Source: an uncultured Myxococcales bacterium (GTDB taxonomy: Bacteria; Myxococcota; Myxococcia; Myxococcales; Myxococcaceae). From it: a stretch of 64,000 bases of DNA. Under the pieces are notes generated by a model. That model was not told the DNA's origin, ran no database searches, and saw only the letters and a program-made list of their open reading frames with translations. The DNA lies in NCBI GenBank assembly GCA_937980205.1, contig CALJKW010000070.1, positions 1 through 64,000 of the forward strand. Direction: 5' to 3'. The position numbers and the translations under genes were made by a program. Position 1 is the first letter of the stretch, and each line of letters opens with the position of its first letter. Shown here one piece after another: positions 35,760 through 44,784 of this stretch.

Positions 35760-37763
35760 TCAGCCGACCAGCTTCTTCACGGCCGCGACCACCGCGGCGG
35801 GCGTGAGGCCGAGCTTCTCGTAGATGACCTCCCACGGCGCCGAGGCGCCGTAGCGGTCGACGCCGATCGCGATGCCGCGATCGCCCAACCACTCGCGCCA
35901 GCCGAACGTGACGCCCGCCTCGATCGACACGCGCGCGGTGATCGACGGCGGCAGCACCTCGTCGCGGTACGACTGCGGCTGGGCGCGGAAGGCCTCCCAG
36001 CACGGCATCGAGACGACGCGCGCGGCGATGCCGTCTTTCTCGAGCTGCGCCTGGGCGGCGAGCGCGAACTGCACCTCGGAGCCGCTCGAGAGGATGATCG
36101 CCTTCGGGTTCGCCGCGTCGGAGAGCACGTACGCGCCCTGGTGCAGGCCGCGAGCGTGGCCGAGCTTCGAGCGATCCAACCCGCCGACCTTCTGCCGCGA
36201 GAGGATGATGCCGGTCGGGCCGTGGTTGCGCTCGAGCGCGAGGCGCCAGGCCTCGGCGCACTCGGCGCCGTCGCACGGGCGCACCGTGTAGATGCCGGGC
36301 ATCGCGCGCAAAGACGCGAGGTGCTCGACGGCCTGGTGCGTGGGGCCGTCTTCACCCAGGCCGACCGAGTCGTGCGTCCACACGTGAATCACCGGCAGGT
36401 GGCTGAGCGCGGCGAGGCGGACGGCCGGCCGCATGTAGTCGCTGAAGCAGAAGAAGGTGGCGTCGTAGGGGCGGACTCCGCCGTGGTAGGCCATGCCGTT
36501 GCTGATGGCGGCCATGCCGTGCTCGCGGATGCCGTAGGCGATGTTGCGGCCGCTGCCCTTCTGGCCCTCGAAGAAGCCGAACTCCTTGATCTGGGTCTTG
36601 GTGGAGCCGCCGAGGTCGGCGTCTCCGCCGATGAGCTCGGGGAGCTTCGCGGCGAGCGCGGTGAGGACCTTGCCGGCGGTGGTGCGCGTCTCGGCGGACT
36701 CGTTCTTGAACTGGGGAAGAATGGCCTCCCAGTCGAAGCCCTTCGGGAGCTCGAACTTCTGGCGGCGGCGCCACTCTTCGGCGAGCTCGGGGAACTCCTT
36801 CGCGTAGGCGTCGAGCTTCTGCTGCCAGGCCTTCTCGGCGGCGGTGCCCTTCTCGACCGCGCTGCGGAAGTTCTTCAGCGCCTCTTCGGGGACGAAGAAC
36901 TTCTTGTCGGGATCCCAGCCGAGCGCCTTCTTGGTGAGCGCGATCTCGTCGTTGCCCAGGGGGCTGCCGTGCGACGACGACTTGCCCTGCTTGTTCGGCG
37001 AGCCATAGCCGATGGTCGTCTTCACGACGATGAGCGACGGCTTGCCGGTCTCGGCCTTCGCGGCGGCGATCGCGGCGTCGAGGCCGTTCAGATCGTGGTT
37101 GCCGTCTTTGACGTGCTGCACGTGCCAGCCGTACGACTCGTAGCGCTTGCCGACGTCCTCGCTGAAGCAGAGGTTCGCGGGGCCGTCGAGCGTGACGTCG
37201 TTGGCGTCGTAGAGGCAGATGAGCTTGCCGAGCTTCAGGTGGCCGGCGAGCGAGGCGGCCTCGCAGGTGACGCCCTCCATCACGTCGCCGTCGCTGATGA
37301 GCGCGTAGGTGTAGTGATCGACGAGCGTGTGGCCGGGCTTGTTGAAGCGGTTCGCGAGCGCGCGCTCCGCGAGGGCCATGCCGACGGCGTTGGCGTGGCC
37401 CTGGCCGAGCGGGCCGGTGGTGGCCTCGACTCCGGGGGCGTAGCCGTACTCGGGGTGACCGGGCGTCTTCGACTCGTACTGGCGGAAGGAGAGCAGGTCC
37501 TCCATCGAGACGTCGTAGCCGGTGACGTGCAGGAGCGCGTAGAGCAGCATCGAGCCGTGGCCGGCGCTGAGCACGAAGCGATCGCGGTCGGCCCAGCTCG
37601 GGCTCTTCGGGTTGTGCTTGAGGTGCCGCTGCCAGAGCACGTACGCCATCGGAGCGGCGCCGAGCGGCAGGCCCGGGTGGCCGGAGTCGGCTTTCTGCAC
37701 CGCATCGATCGCGAGCGTGCGCAGCGTGTTGATGCAGAGGAAGTCGAGATCGTTCTGGGCCAT
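35760..37763 (-). CDS. tkt: Transketolase
   Basis: This thiamine-diphosphate enzyme of the pentose phosphate and, where present, Calvin pathways has 667 residues. Visible are the conserved early segments SGHPGLPLG and ATTGPLGQGHANAVGMALAE, the diphosphate/Mg site LISDGDVMEGVTCEAASLAGHLKLGKL with GDG...N (YDANDVTLDG), KTTIGYGSPNKQGKSSSHG, and the pyrimidine domain IAYGIREHGMAAISNGMAYHGG and HDSVGLGEDGPTHQAVEHLA. Length and motifs are standard. It is monocistronic and its stop is one base from the convergent SGNH gene. A structured intergenic stretch lies upstream. Confidence 0.97.
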   Translation of the reverse strand: MAQNDLDFLCINTLRTLAIDAVQKADSGHPGLPLGAAPMAYVLWQRHLKHNPKSPSWADRDRFVLSAGHGSMLLYALLHVTGYDVSMEDLLSFRQYESKTPGHPEYGYAPGVEATTGPLGQGHANAVGMALAERALANRFNKPGHTLVDHYTYALISDGDVMEGVTCEAASLAGHLKLGKLICLYDANDVTLDGPANLCFSEDVGKRYESYGWHVQHVKDGNHDLNGLDAAIAAAKAETGKPSLIVVKTTIGYGSPNKQGKSSSHGSPLGNDEIALTKKALGWDPDKKFFVPEEALKNFRSAVEKGTAAEKAWQQKLDAYAKEFPELAEEWRRRQKFELPKGFDWEAILPQFKNESAETRTTAGKVLTALAAKLPELIGGDADLGGSTKTQIKEFGFFEGQKGSGRNIAYGIREHGMAAISNGMAYHGGVRPYDATFFCFSDYMRPAVRLAALSHLPVIHVWTHDSVGLGEDGPTHQAVEHLASLRAMPGIYTVRPCDGAECAEAWRLALERNHGPTGIILSRQKVGGLDRSKLGHARGLHQGAYVLSDAANPKAIILSSGSEVQFALAAQAQLEKDGIAARVVSMPCWEAFRAQPQSYRDEVLPPSITARVSIEAGVTFGWREWLGDRGIAIGVDRYGASAPWEVIYEKLGLTPAAVVAAVKKLVG

Positions 37764-37815
37764 GGGCGCGGGTTGTACCGCGCGGCCCGACGGAGATCAG
37801 CCTCGACGTTTTCCT

Positions 37816-37892
37816 GGCGATCGCCCCACGGGACGCCGCAGGCGCCCCTGCTCCGCCTTCGGGCTGACACCCTTCGGCGTCGCGGCGATCGC
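37816..37892. other. Nested inverted repeats upstream of transketolase
   Basis: GCGATCGCC (37817-37825) pairs with GGCGATCGC (37884-37892). Inside, GACGCCG (37832-37838) pairs with CGGCGTC (37875-37881), and two further hairpins (GGCG...CGCC at 37841-37857, GGG...CCC at 37861-37872) could form. This would give a four-branched RNA or DNA structure between the 190-codon gene and tkt. Because GCGATCGC is self-complementary and the region is GC-rich, part of it may be chance. It could act as a terminator for the 190-codon gene or as a tkt leader element. Confidence 0.35.
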
Positions 37893-37897
37893 GTCTC

Positions 37898-38470
37898 TTA
37901 CGCTTCGCCTTCGCCGGCGAGGTAGCTCAGGATGACTTCGTCGAGGCTCTTCTCGCTGATCAGGTCTTCACCGAAGAGCGTCTCGACGCCGACTTCGTTG
38001 ATCTTGGGAACCTCTTTGAGCTCGCGCGCCGCGAGCACCTCGGGCGGCAGCGGCTTGGGCGGAGCAGCCTTCGCGCCGGGGATGCCGGCGGTCGCGGCGG
38101 TGTTCACGCCCATCGCCTTGGCGGCGGCCTGGGCGGCGGCGGCCTCTTTCTCGTTGGCGAGCTGACCGGGCTGGTAGTGCCGCGAGTGGACGTTCTCGAT
38201 GTTGTCGTAGGTGCCGCCGATGAGGTTCCGCAGCATCTCTTTGTGCTGCTCCTCCATCATCTCTTTGACGAGCTCGGCGAGGTTCTCGGCCTTGACGATG
38301 TCGGCGTAGGAGGTCTTCTTCGAGGCGAGGATGTTCCCGCCCACGAACAGGTGCGTGATGATGTGAGGATTCGAGATGCCCGAGTCCTCGGTCTGCACGT
38401 GGTAGACCTTCCCCTTGTGCTTGATGTTGTGGTTGAAGCCGGTGACGGCTTTTTCGAAGGTCTTCGGCAT
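37898..38470 (-). CDS. Uncharacterised protein, probably myxobacterial
   Basis: The 190 residues have two parts. Residues 1-80 are a strand-rich domain (TFEKAVTGFNHNIKHKGKVYHVQTEDSG, IITHLFVGGNILASKKTSYADIV). Residues 80-190 are helical and Ala/Pro-rich (LAELVKEMMEEQHKEMLRNLIGGTYDNIENVHSRHYQPG, then EKSLDEVILSYLAGEGEA). The first part looks well conserved, with a HVQTEDSG signature, but I know no function. No signal or membrane segment, so cytoplasmic. It follows the MobA-like gene by 23 bases on the same strand and may be co-transcribed with it. Confidence 0.75.
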   Translation of the reverse strand: MPKTFEKAVTGFNHNIKHKGKVYHVQTEDSGISNPHIITHLFVGGNILASKKTSYADIVKAENLAELVKEMMEEQHKEMLRNLIGGTYDNIENVHSRHYQPGQLANEKEAAAAQAAAKAMGVNTAATAGIPGAKAAPPKPLPPEVLAARELKEVPKINEVGVETLFGEDLISEKSLDEVILSYLAGEGEA

Positions 38471-38493
38471 GGCGTGAGGCGCGGCTGAAGGTA

Positions 38494-38988
38494 TCAGAGA
38501 TTGAAGCCAAGTCGACGAGCCTGCTCGGGGGTGTTGACGCTTTCCACCACGCGCGGGTCTTCGAGCTTCACGTGCGTGAACGGTGACGACGCGACGAGCT
38601 CGCGCATGGACGGGTTGGTGACGAGCCGATCGCGCCAGGTCGGGCCCCACTCGGCGAGGTAGATGCCGGGGAACGGCTCGTCGCCGAACAGCGCGGCGCC
38701 TCGGGTGGCGATGAGCGGCTGCACCGCCTCGACCGTCACGAACGGCATGTCGGCGGCGACGACCAGGACGTGGGGCGTCGAGGCCTTCAGCAGCGCGGTG
38801 ACGACTCCGCCGGGGGCGCCTTTGCCGGGCACGACGTCTTCGGTGATGACGAGCGTCTCGCGGCAGAGCGCCCCGAGGTCGAGCAGGCGCTCGAGCAGCG
38901 TCCGCCCCTGGTAACGCAGCTGTCCCTTGTCGCGGCCGCCGAGGCGGGAGCCTTTTCCACCGTTGAGGATGGCGAGCGAGAGTTCCAT
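38494..38988 (-). CDS. mobA: MobA-like nucleotidyltransferase (molybdenum-cofactor guanylyltransferase type)
   Basis: The 164 residues begin with the nucleotide-binding loop LAILNGGKGSRLGGRDKGQLRYQGRTLLERLL (G-G-x-G-S-R-x-G...K). A typical metal-binding DMPF (VVAADMPFVTVEAV) follows near residue 80, and the C-terminal helix includes VNTPEQARRL. This matches the MobA family that adds GMP to molybdopterin. The usual opening LAGG is LNGG here, and no other cofactor gene is nearby, so a related nucleotidyltransferase is possible. The start is ATG 38988. Confidence 0.75.
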   Translation of the reverse strand: MELSLAILNGGKGSRLGGRDKGQLRYQGRTLLERLLDLGALCRETLVITEDVVPGKGAPGGVVTALLKASTPHVLVVAADMPFVTVEAVQPLIATRGAALFGDEPFPGIYLAEWGPTWRDRLVTNPSMRELVASSPFTHVKLEDPRVVESVNTPEQARRLGFNL

Positions 38989-39064
38989 GTCCTACATGCG
39001 ATTTGACTCCAGAGTCGCGAGACGTGCTATGCGCCGCGCATTGAGCACTTCAGGGGAGCAGCTC

Positions 39065-40156
39065 ATGAGCCAGCCGTTGCCTGAACGAGCAAGTCGTGCG
39101 CGGGTCGCCGTCCCGGTGGTCGCGGCGCCTCCGGTGCTGAAGCCGAGCCTCATCCCCTTCGACGTGATTCAGGACTACGAGCGCGAGCTGGCGATCGCCG
39201 AGCGCGAGGCCGCCGAGGCCGCGAAGCGGGCGGCCGTGGCTGCGCCGCTGAAGAGCTCGGCCGAGGCCGAGTCGGTCGAGTCGATCGCGTACGTCACGCA
39301 GGGCCCCGCGGATCCCGAGGTGGCGATGCTGGCGCTGTCGCAGGTGCCGCAGTTTCAGACGCTGCCGCGGCCGTCGCTGATGGCGATGGCGACCGCCTCC
39401 TGGCAGGAAGACGTGCCGGCCGGAGAGTTCCTCTTCCTCGAGGGCGACCGCGCGGACTCGTTCTTCGTGGTGGTCGACGGGACGCTCGAGATCCTGCGCC
39501 AGCGCGACGGCCGCGAGGTGGCGCTGCGCCACATCGGCCGCGGCGAGGCGATCGGCCTGTTCGGGCTGTTCTCGGGCCAGCTGCGCGCGGCTTCGGCCCG
39601 CGCGATCGGTGATGCGGTGGTGCTCGAGGTGCCGTGCTCCGAGCTCAAGACGCTGATCGATCGCGACGACGAGCTGCACAACAACCTGCTGCGCTTCTAC
39701 CGCGAGCGGATCCTCGAGGGCTTCGTCGGAGCGAGCCGCCTCTTCGCCGACGTCGACTCGATCGCGCGCGCGCGCATCATCGGCCGGTTCCTGCACCGCA
39801 ACCTGGCGAAGGGCGAGACGCTCATTCAGCCCGGCGAGGTCGCGAACGCGGTGCTCGTCGTCACGCACGGCTCGCTGCTCATCGAAGAGCGCGCGCGGCC
39901 GGGCTCGAGCCCGCGGCAGTTCGAGGTCGGTGAGGGGCAGTTCCTCGCCATGACCGGAGCCATGTCTGGGCTGCCTTCGCGCATGAGGGTGTACGCGGAG
40001 GCAGAGGCTTCGGTGGTGATGCTGGGTCATCGGGAGCTCGCGGAGCTGATGCGCGATTACCCGGCGCTCAGAGGGTTGCCGACGCGGCTGCCGACGCTGA
40101 CGCGGCAGCTCGATCGCGACGTGTTCTGCGGGCACACCGGCGTTCCGGGCTTGTGA
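39065..40156 (+). CDS. Protein with two cyclic-nucleotide-binding-like domains
   Basis: The 363 residues start at ATG 39065, preceded by a GGGGAG ribosome site; 46 in-frame codons upstream are probably not used. A helical N-terminal part rich in Ala/Glu (ERELAIAEREAAEAAKRAAV) is followed by a first cNMP fold (residues about 95-215; VPAGEFLFLEGDRADSFFVVVDGTLEILRQRDG, GEAIGLFGLFSGQLRAASARAI with the phosphate-binding Arg) and a second (about 225-340; ETLIQPGEVANAVLVVTHGSLLIEE, MTGAMSGLPSRMRVYAEAEASV). There is no DNA-binding domain, so it is probably a signalling or scaffold protein rather than a CRP regulator. Confidence 0.85.
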   Translation: MSQPLPERASRARVAVPVVAAPPVLKPSLIPFDVIQDYERELAIAEREAAEAAKRAAVAAPLKSSAEAESVESIAYVTQGPADPEVAMLALSQVPQFQTLPRPSLMAMATASWQEDVPAGEFLFLEGDRADSFFVVVDGTLEILRQRDGREVALRHIGRGEAIGLFGLFSGQLRAASARAIGDAVVLEVPCSELKTLIDRDDELHNNLLRFYRERILEGFVGASRLFADVDSIARARIIGRFLHRNLAKGETLIQPGEVANAVLVVTHGSLLIEERARPGSSPRQFEVGEGQFLAMTGAMSGLPSRMRVYAEAEASVVMLGHRELAELMRDYPALRGLPTRLPTLTRQLDRDVFCGHTGVPGL

Positions 40157-40163
40157 GCGGGAG

Positions 40164-40195
40164 CCGCGGGGGCTGCGCACGGCCCCGAACCGCGG
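40164..40195. terminator. GC-rich hairpin between convergent genes
   Basis: Arms CCGCGG (40164-40169 and 40190-40195) enclose GGGGC (40169-40173) and GCCCC (40182-40186). It sits between the ends of the cNMP-binding gene and the MBOAT gene. There is no T-tract, so it may act as a weak bidirectional terminator or by folding the mRNA end. Confidence 0.4.
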
Positions 40196-40205
40196 ACCTG
40201 ACCCG

Positions 40206-41621
40206 TCAGAACTGGAAGTAGACGTACGGCTGCGTCTCGAAGCTGGCGATCTGGCGGATCGCCAGCCCCAGGCCCACGAGCGCGGCGGCTCGCGCGAGGA
40301 CGGGCATCTTCACGAAGAGCTCTCCCGTCTTCACGAAGACGGGCTTGGGCATGAAGTAGAAGACGAGCGCCGCGGCCATGCCGCCCCACGCGAGGCTCGA
40401 GACGTTCGCGAGGCCGCCGCTGAACTTGAACATCTGCTGGAACATCTCGATCGCCTTGCCGGTCGTGTCGGCGCGGAAGAAGACGCGCGCGAAGATGACG
40501 GCGAACATCATCCACGACCAGCCGATCGCGACCTGCCACCAGCGCTCGTACTTCGGCTTGCCCCACACCCACCACTTGATGCGCGTGAGCATCAGCAGCA
40601 CGCCGTGGATGCCGCCCCAGAGCATGAACTTCCAGTCGGCGCCGTGCCACAGACCGCCCCAGGTCATCACCAGCATCGTGTTGCGCAGCGTCTGGTACTT
40701 CGTGCCCTGGTTTCCGCCGAGCGGGCGGTACAGGTAGTCGCGCAGCCACGTCGACAGCGAGATGTGCCAGCGGTTCCAGAACTCGAACAGGTTTCGCGCG
40801 TGGTACGGCTTGTTGAAGTTCTCGGGGAACTTGAAGCCGAAGAGCTGCGCGGCGCCGATGGCGATGTCCGAGTACGCCGAGAAGTCGAAGTAGATGTAGA
40901 AGGTGTAGGCGGTCGTCGCGAGCACGCACTCGAGCGAGGAGAAGTTCTGCGGGTTCGCGTAGACGCGGTCGATGAGCGCCACCGCCATCACGTCGGCGAG
41001 CAGCAGCTTCTTCGCCACGCCCTGCGCGATGCGGAACAGGCCCCACGCGCCCTCGTCGGCGGTGATGGAGGGCTTCTTGTCGAACTGATCCATCAGGTCC
41101 TTCGCGCGGACGATGGGTCCGGCGACGACCTGCGGGAAGAAGAGCTTGAAGACCAGGTGATCGAAGAGCGTCTTCCGGCCGCTCGCGTCGCCGCGGTAGA
41201 CGTCGACGACGTAGCTGACCGCCTGGAACGCGACGAACGAGAGGCCGACCGGCAGCAGCAGGCCGAGCGGCTTCGGCGGCTCGCCGAGATCGAAGCGCGC
41301 CGCCAGCGTGCCCGCGCTCGCGAGCACCAGGTCGAGGTACTTGAAGACGAAGAGCCCGCCCAGGTGCCACGTCAGCGCCGCGTAGAGGACCGCTTTGCGC
41401 GCGAGCGGGTGCTTGAACCGCTCGAGGCCCTGCCCCGCGAGGAAGTTCACCAGCGCGTAGCCCATGAACAGGACCAGCGGCGCCGGCTTCCACGCCGCGT
41501 AGAACGCGAGCGAGGCGACCAGGAGCACGCCCATGCGGGCGAGCTTCTTCTCGTGGACGGCCCAGTAGGCCGCGAACGTCAGGCCGACCAGCAGCATGAA
41601 CTGGATGCTGTGGAACATCAT
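40206..41621 (-). CDS. MBOAT-family O-acyltransferase
   Basis: The 471 residues form a polytopic membrane protein with about ten helices. It carries the MBOAT signatures of the AlgI/PatA group: FFPQVVAGPIVRA in the middle and the catalytic histidine region FWNRWHISLSTWLRDYLYRPLGG followed by TWGGLWHGADWKFMLWGGIHG near 330-350 (His). Members move acyl groups, often acetyl, from a cytoplasmic donor across the membrane onto polysaccharide or peptidoglycan. ATG 41621 overlaps the stop of the tandem-SGNH gene (ATGA) and has an AGGAGG ribosome site, so translation is coupled. The pair is the classical acyltransferase plus SGNH acceptor-modifying system. Confidence 0.95.
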   Translation of the reverse strand: MMFHSIQFMLLVGLTFAAYWAVHEKKLARMGVLLVASLAFYAAWKPAPLVLFMGYALVNFLAGQGLERFKHPLARKAVLYAALTWHLGGLFVFKYLDLVLASAGTLAARFDLGEPPKPLGLLLPVGLSFVAFQAVSYVVDVYRGDASGRKTLFDHLVFKLFFPQVVAGPIVRAKDLMDQFDKKPSITADEGAWGLFRIAQGVAKKLLLADVMAVALIDRVYANPQNFSSLECVLATTAYTFYIYFDFSAYSDIAIGAAQLFGFKFPENFNKPYHARNLFEFWNRWHISLSTWLRDYLYRPLGGNQGTKYQTLRNTMLVMTWGGLWHGADWKFMLWGGIHGVLLMLTRIKWWVWGKPKYERWWQVAIGWSWMMFAVIFARVFFRADTTGKAIEMFQQMFKFSGGLANVSSLAWGGMAAALVFYFMPKPVFVKTGELFVKMPVLARAAALVGLGLAIRQIASFETQPYVYFQF

Positions 41622-44600
41622 GGCGCCTGTCCTCCTTGCGCCGGCGCTCCCTGCGCCATCGGCTTCTTGAGCCAGCTGTCGTACGCCTCGAGGAGATCGT
41701 CGACCATCTCGGTCGCGAGCAGGCGGTAGCCCTCGTGGGTGAGGTGGACGTGATCTTTGTTCGCGAGCGGCGGCTTGGTGCGCCGCCACTTCTCGATCGA
41801 GCCCTCGCCGCCCATCGCCTCGCGGGTCTCCCAGAAGGCGCAGTCGTTGCGCGCGGCGACCTCGCGGAGGATCTCGTAGATCTCGTCCATCGACTCGGTC
41901 TCCCTCCACGTCGTCGCCTTCTTCTTCTTCGACATGCGGTCCGTCGGGCCGAGGAAGAGGCAGGCGGCGTCGGGCGCCGCGATGCGCAGGTTCGCGATGA
42001 TCTTCGGGTACGCCGCCCTCACCTGCTCGAGCGTCGGGATCGGCAGCGCCGCCTCGTTGGTGCCGTAGAACAGCACGTAGAGATCCGGCTGGCGCGCCTT
42101 GAGCTGGGCCACCAGCGAGTCCGAGTCGTAGTTGGAGAACGTGATCGCCGTGCTGCCCGGCAGGCCGAGCGCGTCGTAGACGACGCCGGCGCGCATCAGC
42201 TCGTGCGAGACGCCGAGGACGGTGGCGTCGCCGGGGCCGGGGTTCTCGATGCGGATGGTGTGCTTCGCGCCGCTGGCGCCGAGCTCGACCACGCGCACCC
42301 GCGTCATCGTCTCCGGCGGAGGCGGGTTGACCTTCTTCTCCTGCTTCGCGTCGAGGGAGATCTTCAGCGGGCCCATGCCCGGCTCCTCGAGCACGTAGAC
42401 CTGCACGCGCGCGCTGTCGTCGTCTCCGCCGCGCGGCTCGTCGAACGTGAACTGCGCGGCCGAGCCCGGCTTGCCGACGGCGCGGATGCCGGTGAGGCCC
42501 CAGCGCTCGCCGGGCGTCTTGAGCTTCATCGCGTCGAGGAGGTTCCACTGCCCTTCCAGCGTGCGCTCGACTCCCGAGCGCTCCAGGCGCTCGAACGCCT
42601 TGCCCGCCGCCACGTAGCCGCGGCCGGCGTAGCCGAAGCGATCGGCGAGGATGCTGCGCGCCGTGTCGGTGAAGTGCTGCGCCGCCGTGTGCGAGGCGCC
42701 GATCTGGAGGATCGCGACCCGCCCCGCCTTCGTCGTCTCGAGCTGCTTCAGCCTCTCGAAGAAGCGCGCGAGCCCCTGCGGGTTCGAGAGGCCCGGGCCC
42801 CACGGGTACCGCGCGGGTTGCGGCCGGCCGGCGTCCGCGGTGCCCGCATCGGACGGCGCCAGGCTCGCGACGCCGGCGTCCAGGAGGCCGGGCCTGCCGG
42901 CGTCGCGGGCGGCGAGCGGTGGAGGCGCGGCGCCGGCATCGCGGCCGGGCGTCGAACCTGCGTCGCCGATCGGGAGCACCGCGCCTGCGTCGCGGAGCCG
43001 GCCTTCGCTGCCGCCATCGCGCGAGCGGGCGGTGCCCCCGTCGCGCGAGCGCGTGCCGCCGTCGCGCGCCTTGCCTTCGCCCGAGGCGGTCAGCACGTGC
43101 GGCACGAGCCAGCGGCGCGCGACCGGCGCGGTGATGCGGTTCTGCATGCGGGCCGCCATCAGGCGCGCTTCGTTCTTCTGGCGCGCGCGCTCGAGCGCGG
43201 TGTCGAAGAGGTAGCCGAAGACGTCGCCGCCCACGCCGATCGGGTGAACGAGGTCTTCGTTCATCAGGCCGCCGTTCCACCAGCGCTCGATGGAGCCCTC
43301 GCCTCCCATCGCGGCCTGCATGTCCCAGATCGCGACGCGCTTCTCGCGCGCGACGTCGTGGAGGAACCCGGAGACGATGGCGGTCTCCTTGCGCGCGTTG
43401 ATGCTCTTGTCCATGCGCCAGACTCCGGCGTCCGGAGGCGAGGCGATGAGGATGGCCGCCTGCGGCGCCCAGCGGCGCACGCGGTCGATGAGGACCTCGA
43501 AGTTCTTCCGCGCCTCGTCGGGGGTGTAGCGGTTGAGCGAGAGGTCGAACGCCTCGTTGCCGCCCATCATCAGCACGACGAGCGCGGGGCGGCGGGCGAG
43601 CAGCTGCGCGCCGAAGACGTCCTCGTTGGCGCGCAGGAAGACGTACGCGGTGCCGCCGGGCAGGCCGAGCGAGTCGAAGATGACGCCGGGGAGCCCGGTC
43701 TCGAGGCTCACGCCGTCGACGCGCACCGGGCCGGCGCGGGTCTTGAGCTCGAGCTTCTTGCTGCCCTCGGGGATCTCGATGATCGCCGTGGCGGGGCGCA
43801 CGGCGTCTCCCTCGGTGGAGAGCTCGGCCTCGACGTTGCCGTCGATCTTCACCTCGAGCTCGCCGCCGTTCGGCTGCGTGCCGATGAACAGCTCGGCGAT
43901 GCGCTGGCCGCTGACGTTGAACCAGACCGACTGCGAGTCGTTGGCCTTCGCGCTGAACGCGACGCCGGCGAGGCCGAGCGACTTCGACCAGTCCTGGTCG
44001 GTGAGCTTGTCGATGTCCCAGCCGTTGGTCGCCTTGCCGCAGCGGACGTCGCGGCCGGCGTTGCGCGTCGGGCGATCGACGTACATGTACCCGGCGCCAC
44101 CCGGCCCGTGCCGCGCCATCAGCCGGCGGCGCGCGACGTCGGTGATGTGATCGGACGCGATGAGCGAGGTGCCGAGGACGACGACGCGCACCGGGTTGCG
44201 CGCGGTCGGCTCGCGGGCGGCGCGCAGCGCGGAGAAGAACGGCTCCATCGCGGTGCGCGTACAGGTGCCGTCGGCGGCCTCCTGCACGCACGGGTCCTCG
44301 ATGTCGACGTGCACGGCCTGGACCTTCTTGATGACCTGCTCCCACTTCTGGCCTTCGCGCTCGTCTTCGTACGAGAGGCCGCGGGAGATGCGGCTCTTGG
44401 TGCCGCCTCCGCCCGAGAAGTCGAGCTCGGGCAGGACGAGCGCCTTCTCGGGGTCGTCGGGCAGCACCGCGACCGTCGGCGGAGCGGCCTGGTTCGCCTT
44501 CGGCCACACCGCGCCGAGCATCGTCCGGCCGGGGCGGGAGGTGAGCTCGGGGAAGGCCTTGAACGCGGCGGGCAGCGGCGGAATCAACGACGGGACCACG

Positions 44601-44662
44601 GCGAGTACGACCACCGTGAGCATCGTGGCTCCGACCGGATGAAGCTTGAAGAAACGCCGCAA
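41618..44662 (-). CDS. Membrane-anchored protein with two SGNH domains in tandem
   Basis: The 1014 residues begin with a membrane helix (MLTVVVLAVVPSLIPPLP, about 14-31). The first SGNH domain (about 155-500) shows VVVLGTSLIASDH (Ser 166), LMMGGNEAFD (Asn 369) and MNEDLVHPIG (Asp 470, His 473). A disordered linker (about 530-615) of SRDGG and DAG units follows. The second domain (about 645-1000) shows LQIGASHTAAQH (Ser 657), FYGTNEAAL and NKDHVHLTHEGY. Matching segments (FDSLGLPGGTAY with YDALGLPGSTAI, AMGGEGSIERW with AMGGEGSIEKW) show internal duplication. SGNH partners of MBOAT proteins acylate or deacylate polymers; two domains are unusual. It is the upstream gene of a coupled pair. Confidence 0.88.
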   Translation of the reverse strand: MRRFFKLHPVGATMLTVVVLAVVPSLIPPLPAAFKAFPELTSRPGRTMLGAVWPKANQAAPPTVAVLPDDPEKALVLPELDFSGGGGTKSRISRGLSYEDEREGQKWEQVIKKVQAVHVDIEDPCVQEAADGTCTRTAMEPFFSALRAAREPTARNPVRVVVLGTSLIASDHITDVARRRLMARHGPGGAGYMYVDRPTRNAGRDVRCGKATNGWDIDKLTDQDWSKSLGLAGVAFSAKANDSQSVWFNVSGQRIAELFIGTQPNGGELEVKIDGNVEAELSTEGDAVRPATAIIEIPEGSKKLELKTRAGPVRVDGVSLETGLPGVIFDSLGLPGGTAYVFLRANEDVFGAQLLARRPALVVLMMGGNEAFDLSLNRYTPDEARKNFEVLIDRVRRWAPQAAILIASPPDAGVWRMDKSINARKETAIVSGFLHDVAREKRVAIWDMQAAMGGEGSIERWWNGGLMNEDLVHPIGVGGDVFGYLFDTALERARQKNEARLMAARMQNRITAPVARRWLVPHVLTASGEGKARDGGTRSRDGGTARSRDGGSEGRLRDAGAVLPIGDAGSTPGRDAGAAPPPLAARDAGRPGLLDAGVASLAPSDAGTADAGRPQPARYPWGPGLSNPQGLARFFERLKQLETTKAGRVAILQIGASHTAAQHFTDTARSILADRFGYAGRGYVAAGKAFERLERSGVERTLEGQWNLLDAMKLKTPGERWGLTGIRAVGKPGSAAQFTFDEPRGGDDDSARVQVYVLEEPGMGPLKISLDAKQEKKVNPPPPETMTRVRVVELGASGAKHTIRIENPGPGDATVLGVSHELMRAGVVYDALGLPGSTAITFSNYDSDSLVAQLKARQPDLYVLFYGTNEAALPIPTLEQVRAAYPKIIANLRIAAPDAACLFLGPTDRMSKKKKATTWRETESMDEIYEILREVAARNDCAFWETREAMGGEGSIEKWRRTKPPLANKDHVHLTHEGYRLLATEMVDDLLEAYDSWLKKPMAQGAPAQGGQAP

Positions 44663-44784
44663 CAGGGCCCGGAGTATCGGTGTTTCCCACCGGGCCGCTC
44701 AAGGCGTTCGACAGGGCGTTTTGAAGCGGCAAGTTGTGGCGCGGACGTGTCTTTCGGGGCGGCGTGGGAGGTAGTGTGGCGGCG

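Noticed and set aside
36141..37925. 594-codon plus-strand frame opposite transketolase
   Set aside because: Shadow of tkt; no known domains and compositionally abnormal.
40206..44662. Alginate acetylation system (AlgI/AlgJ/AlgX)
   Set aside because: Only the MBOAT/SGNH logic fits. No alginate biosynthesis genes are nearby and the SGNH partner differs.
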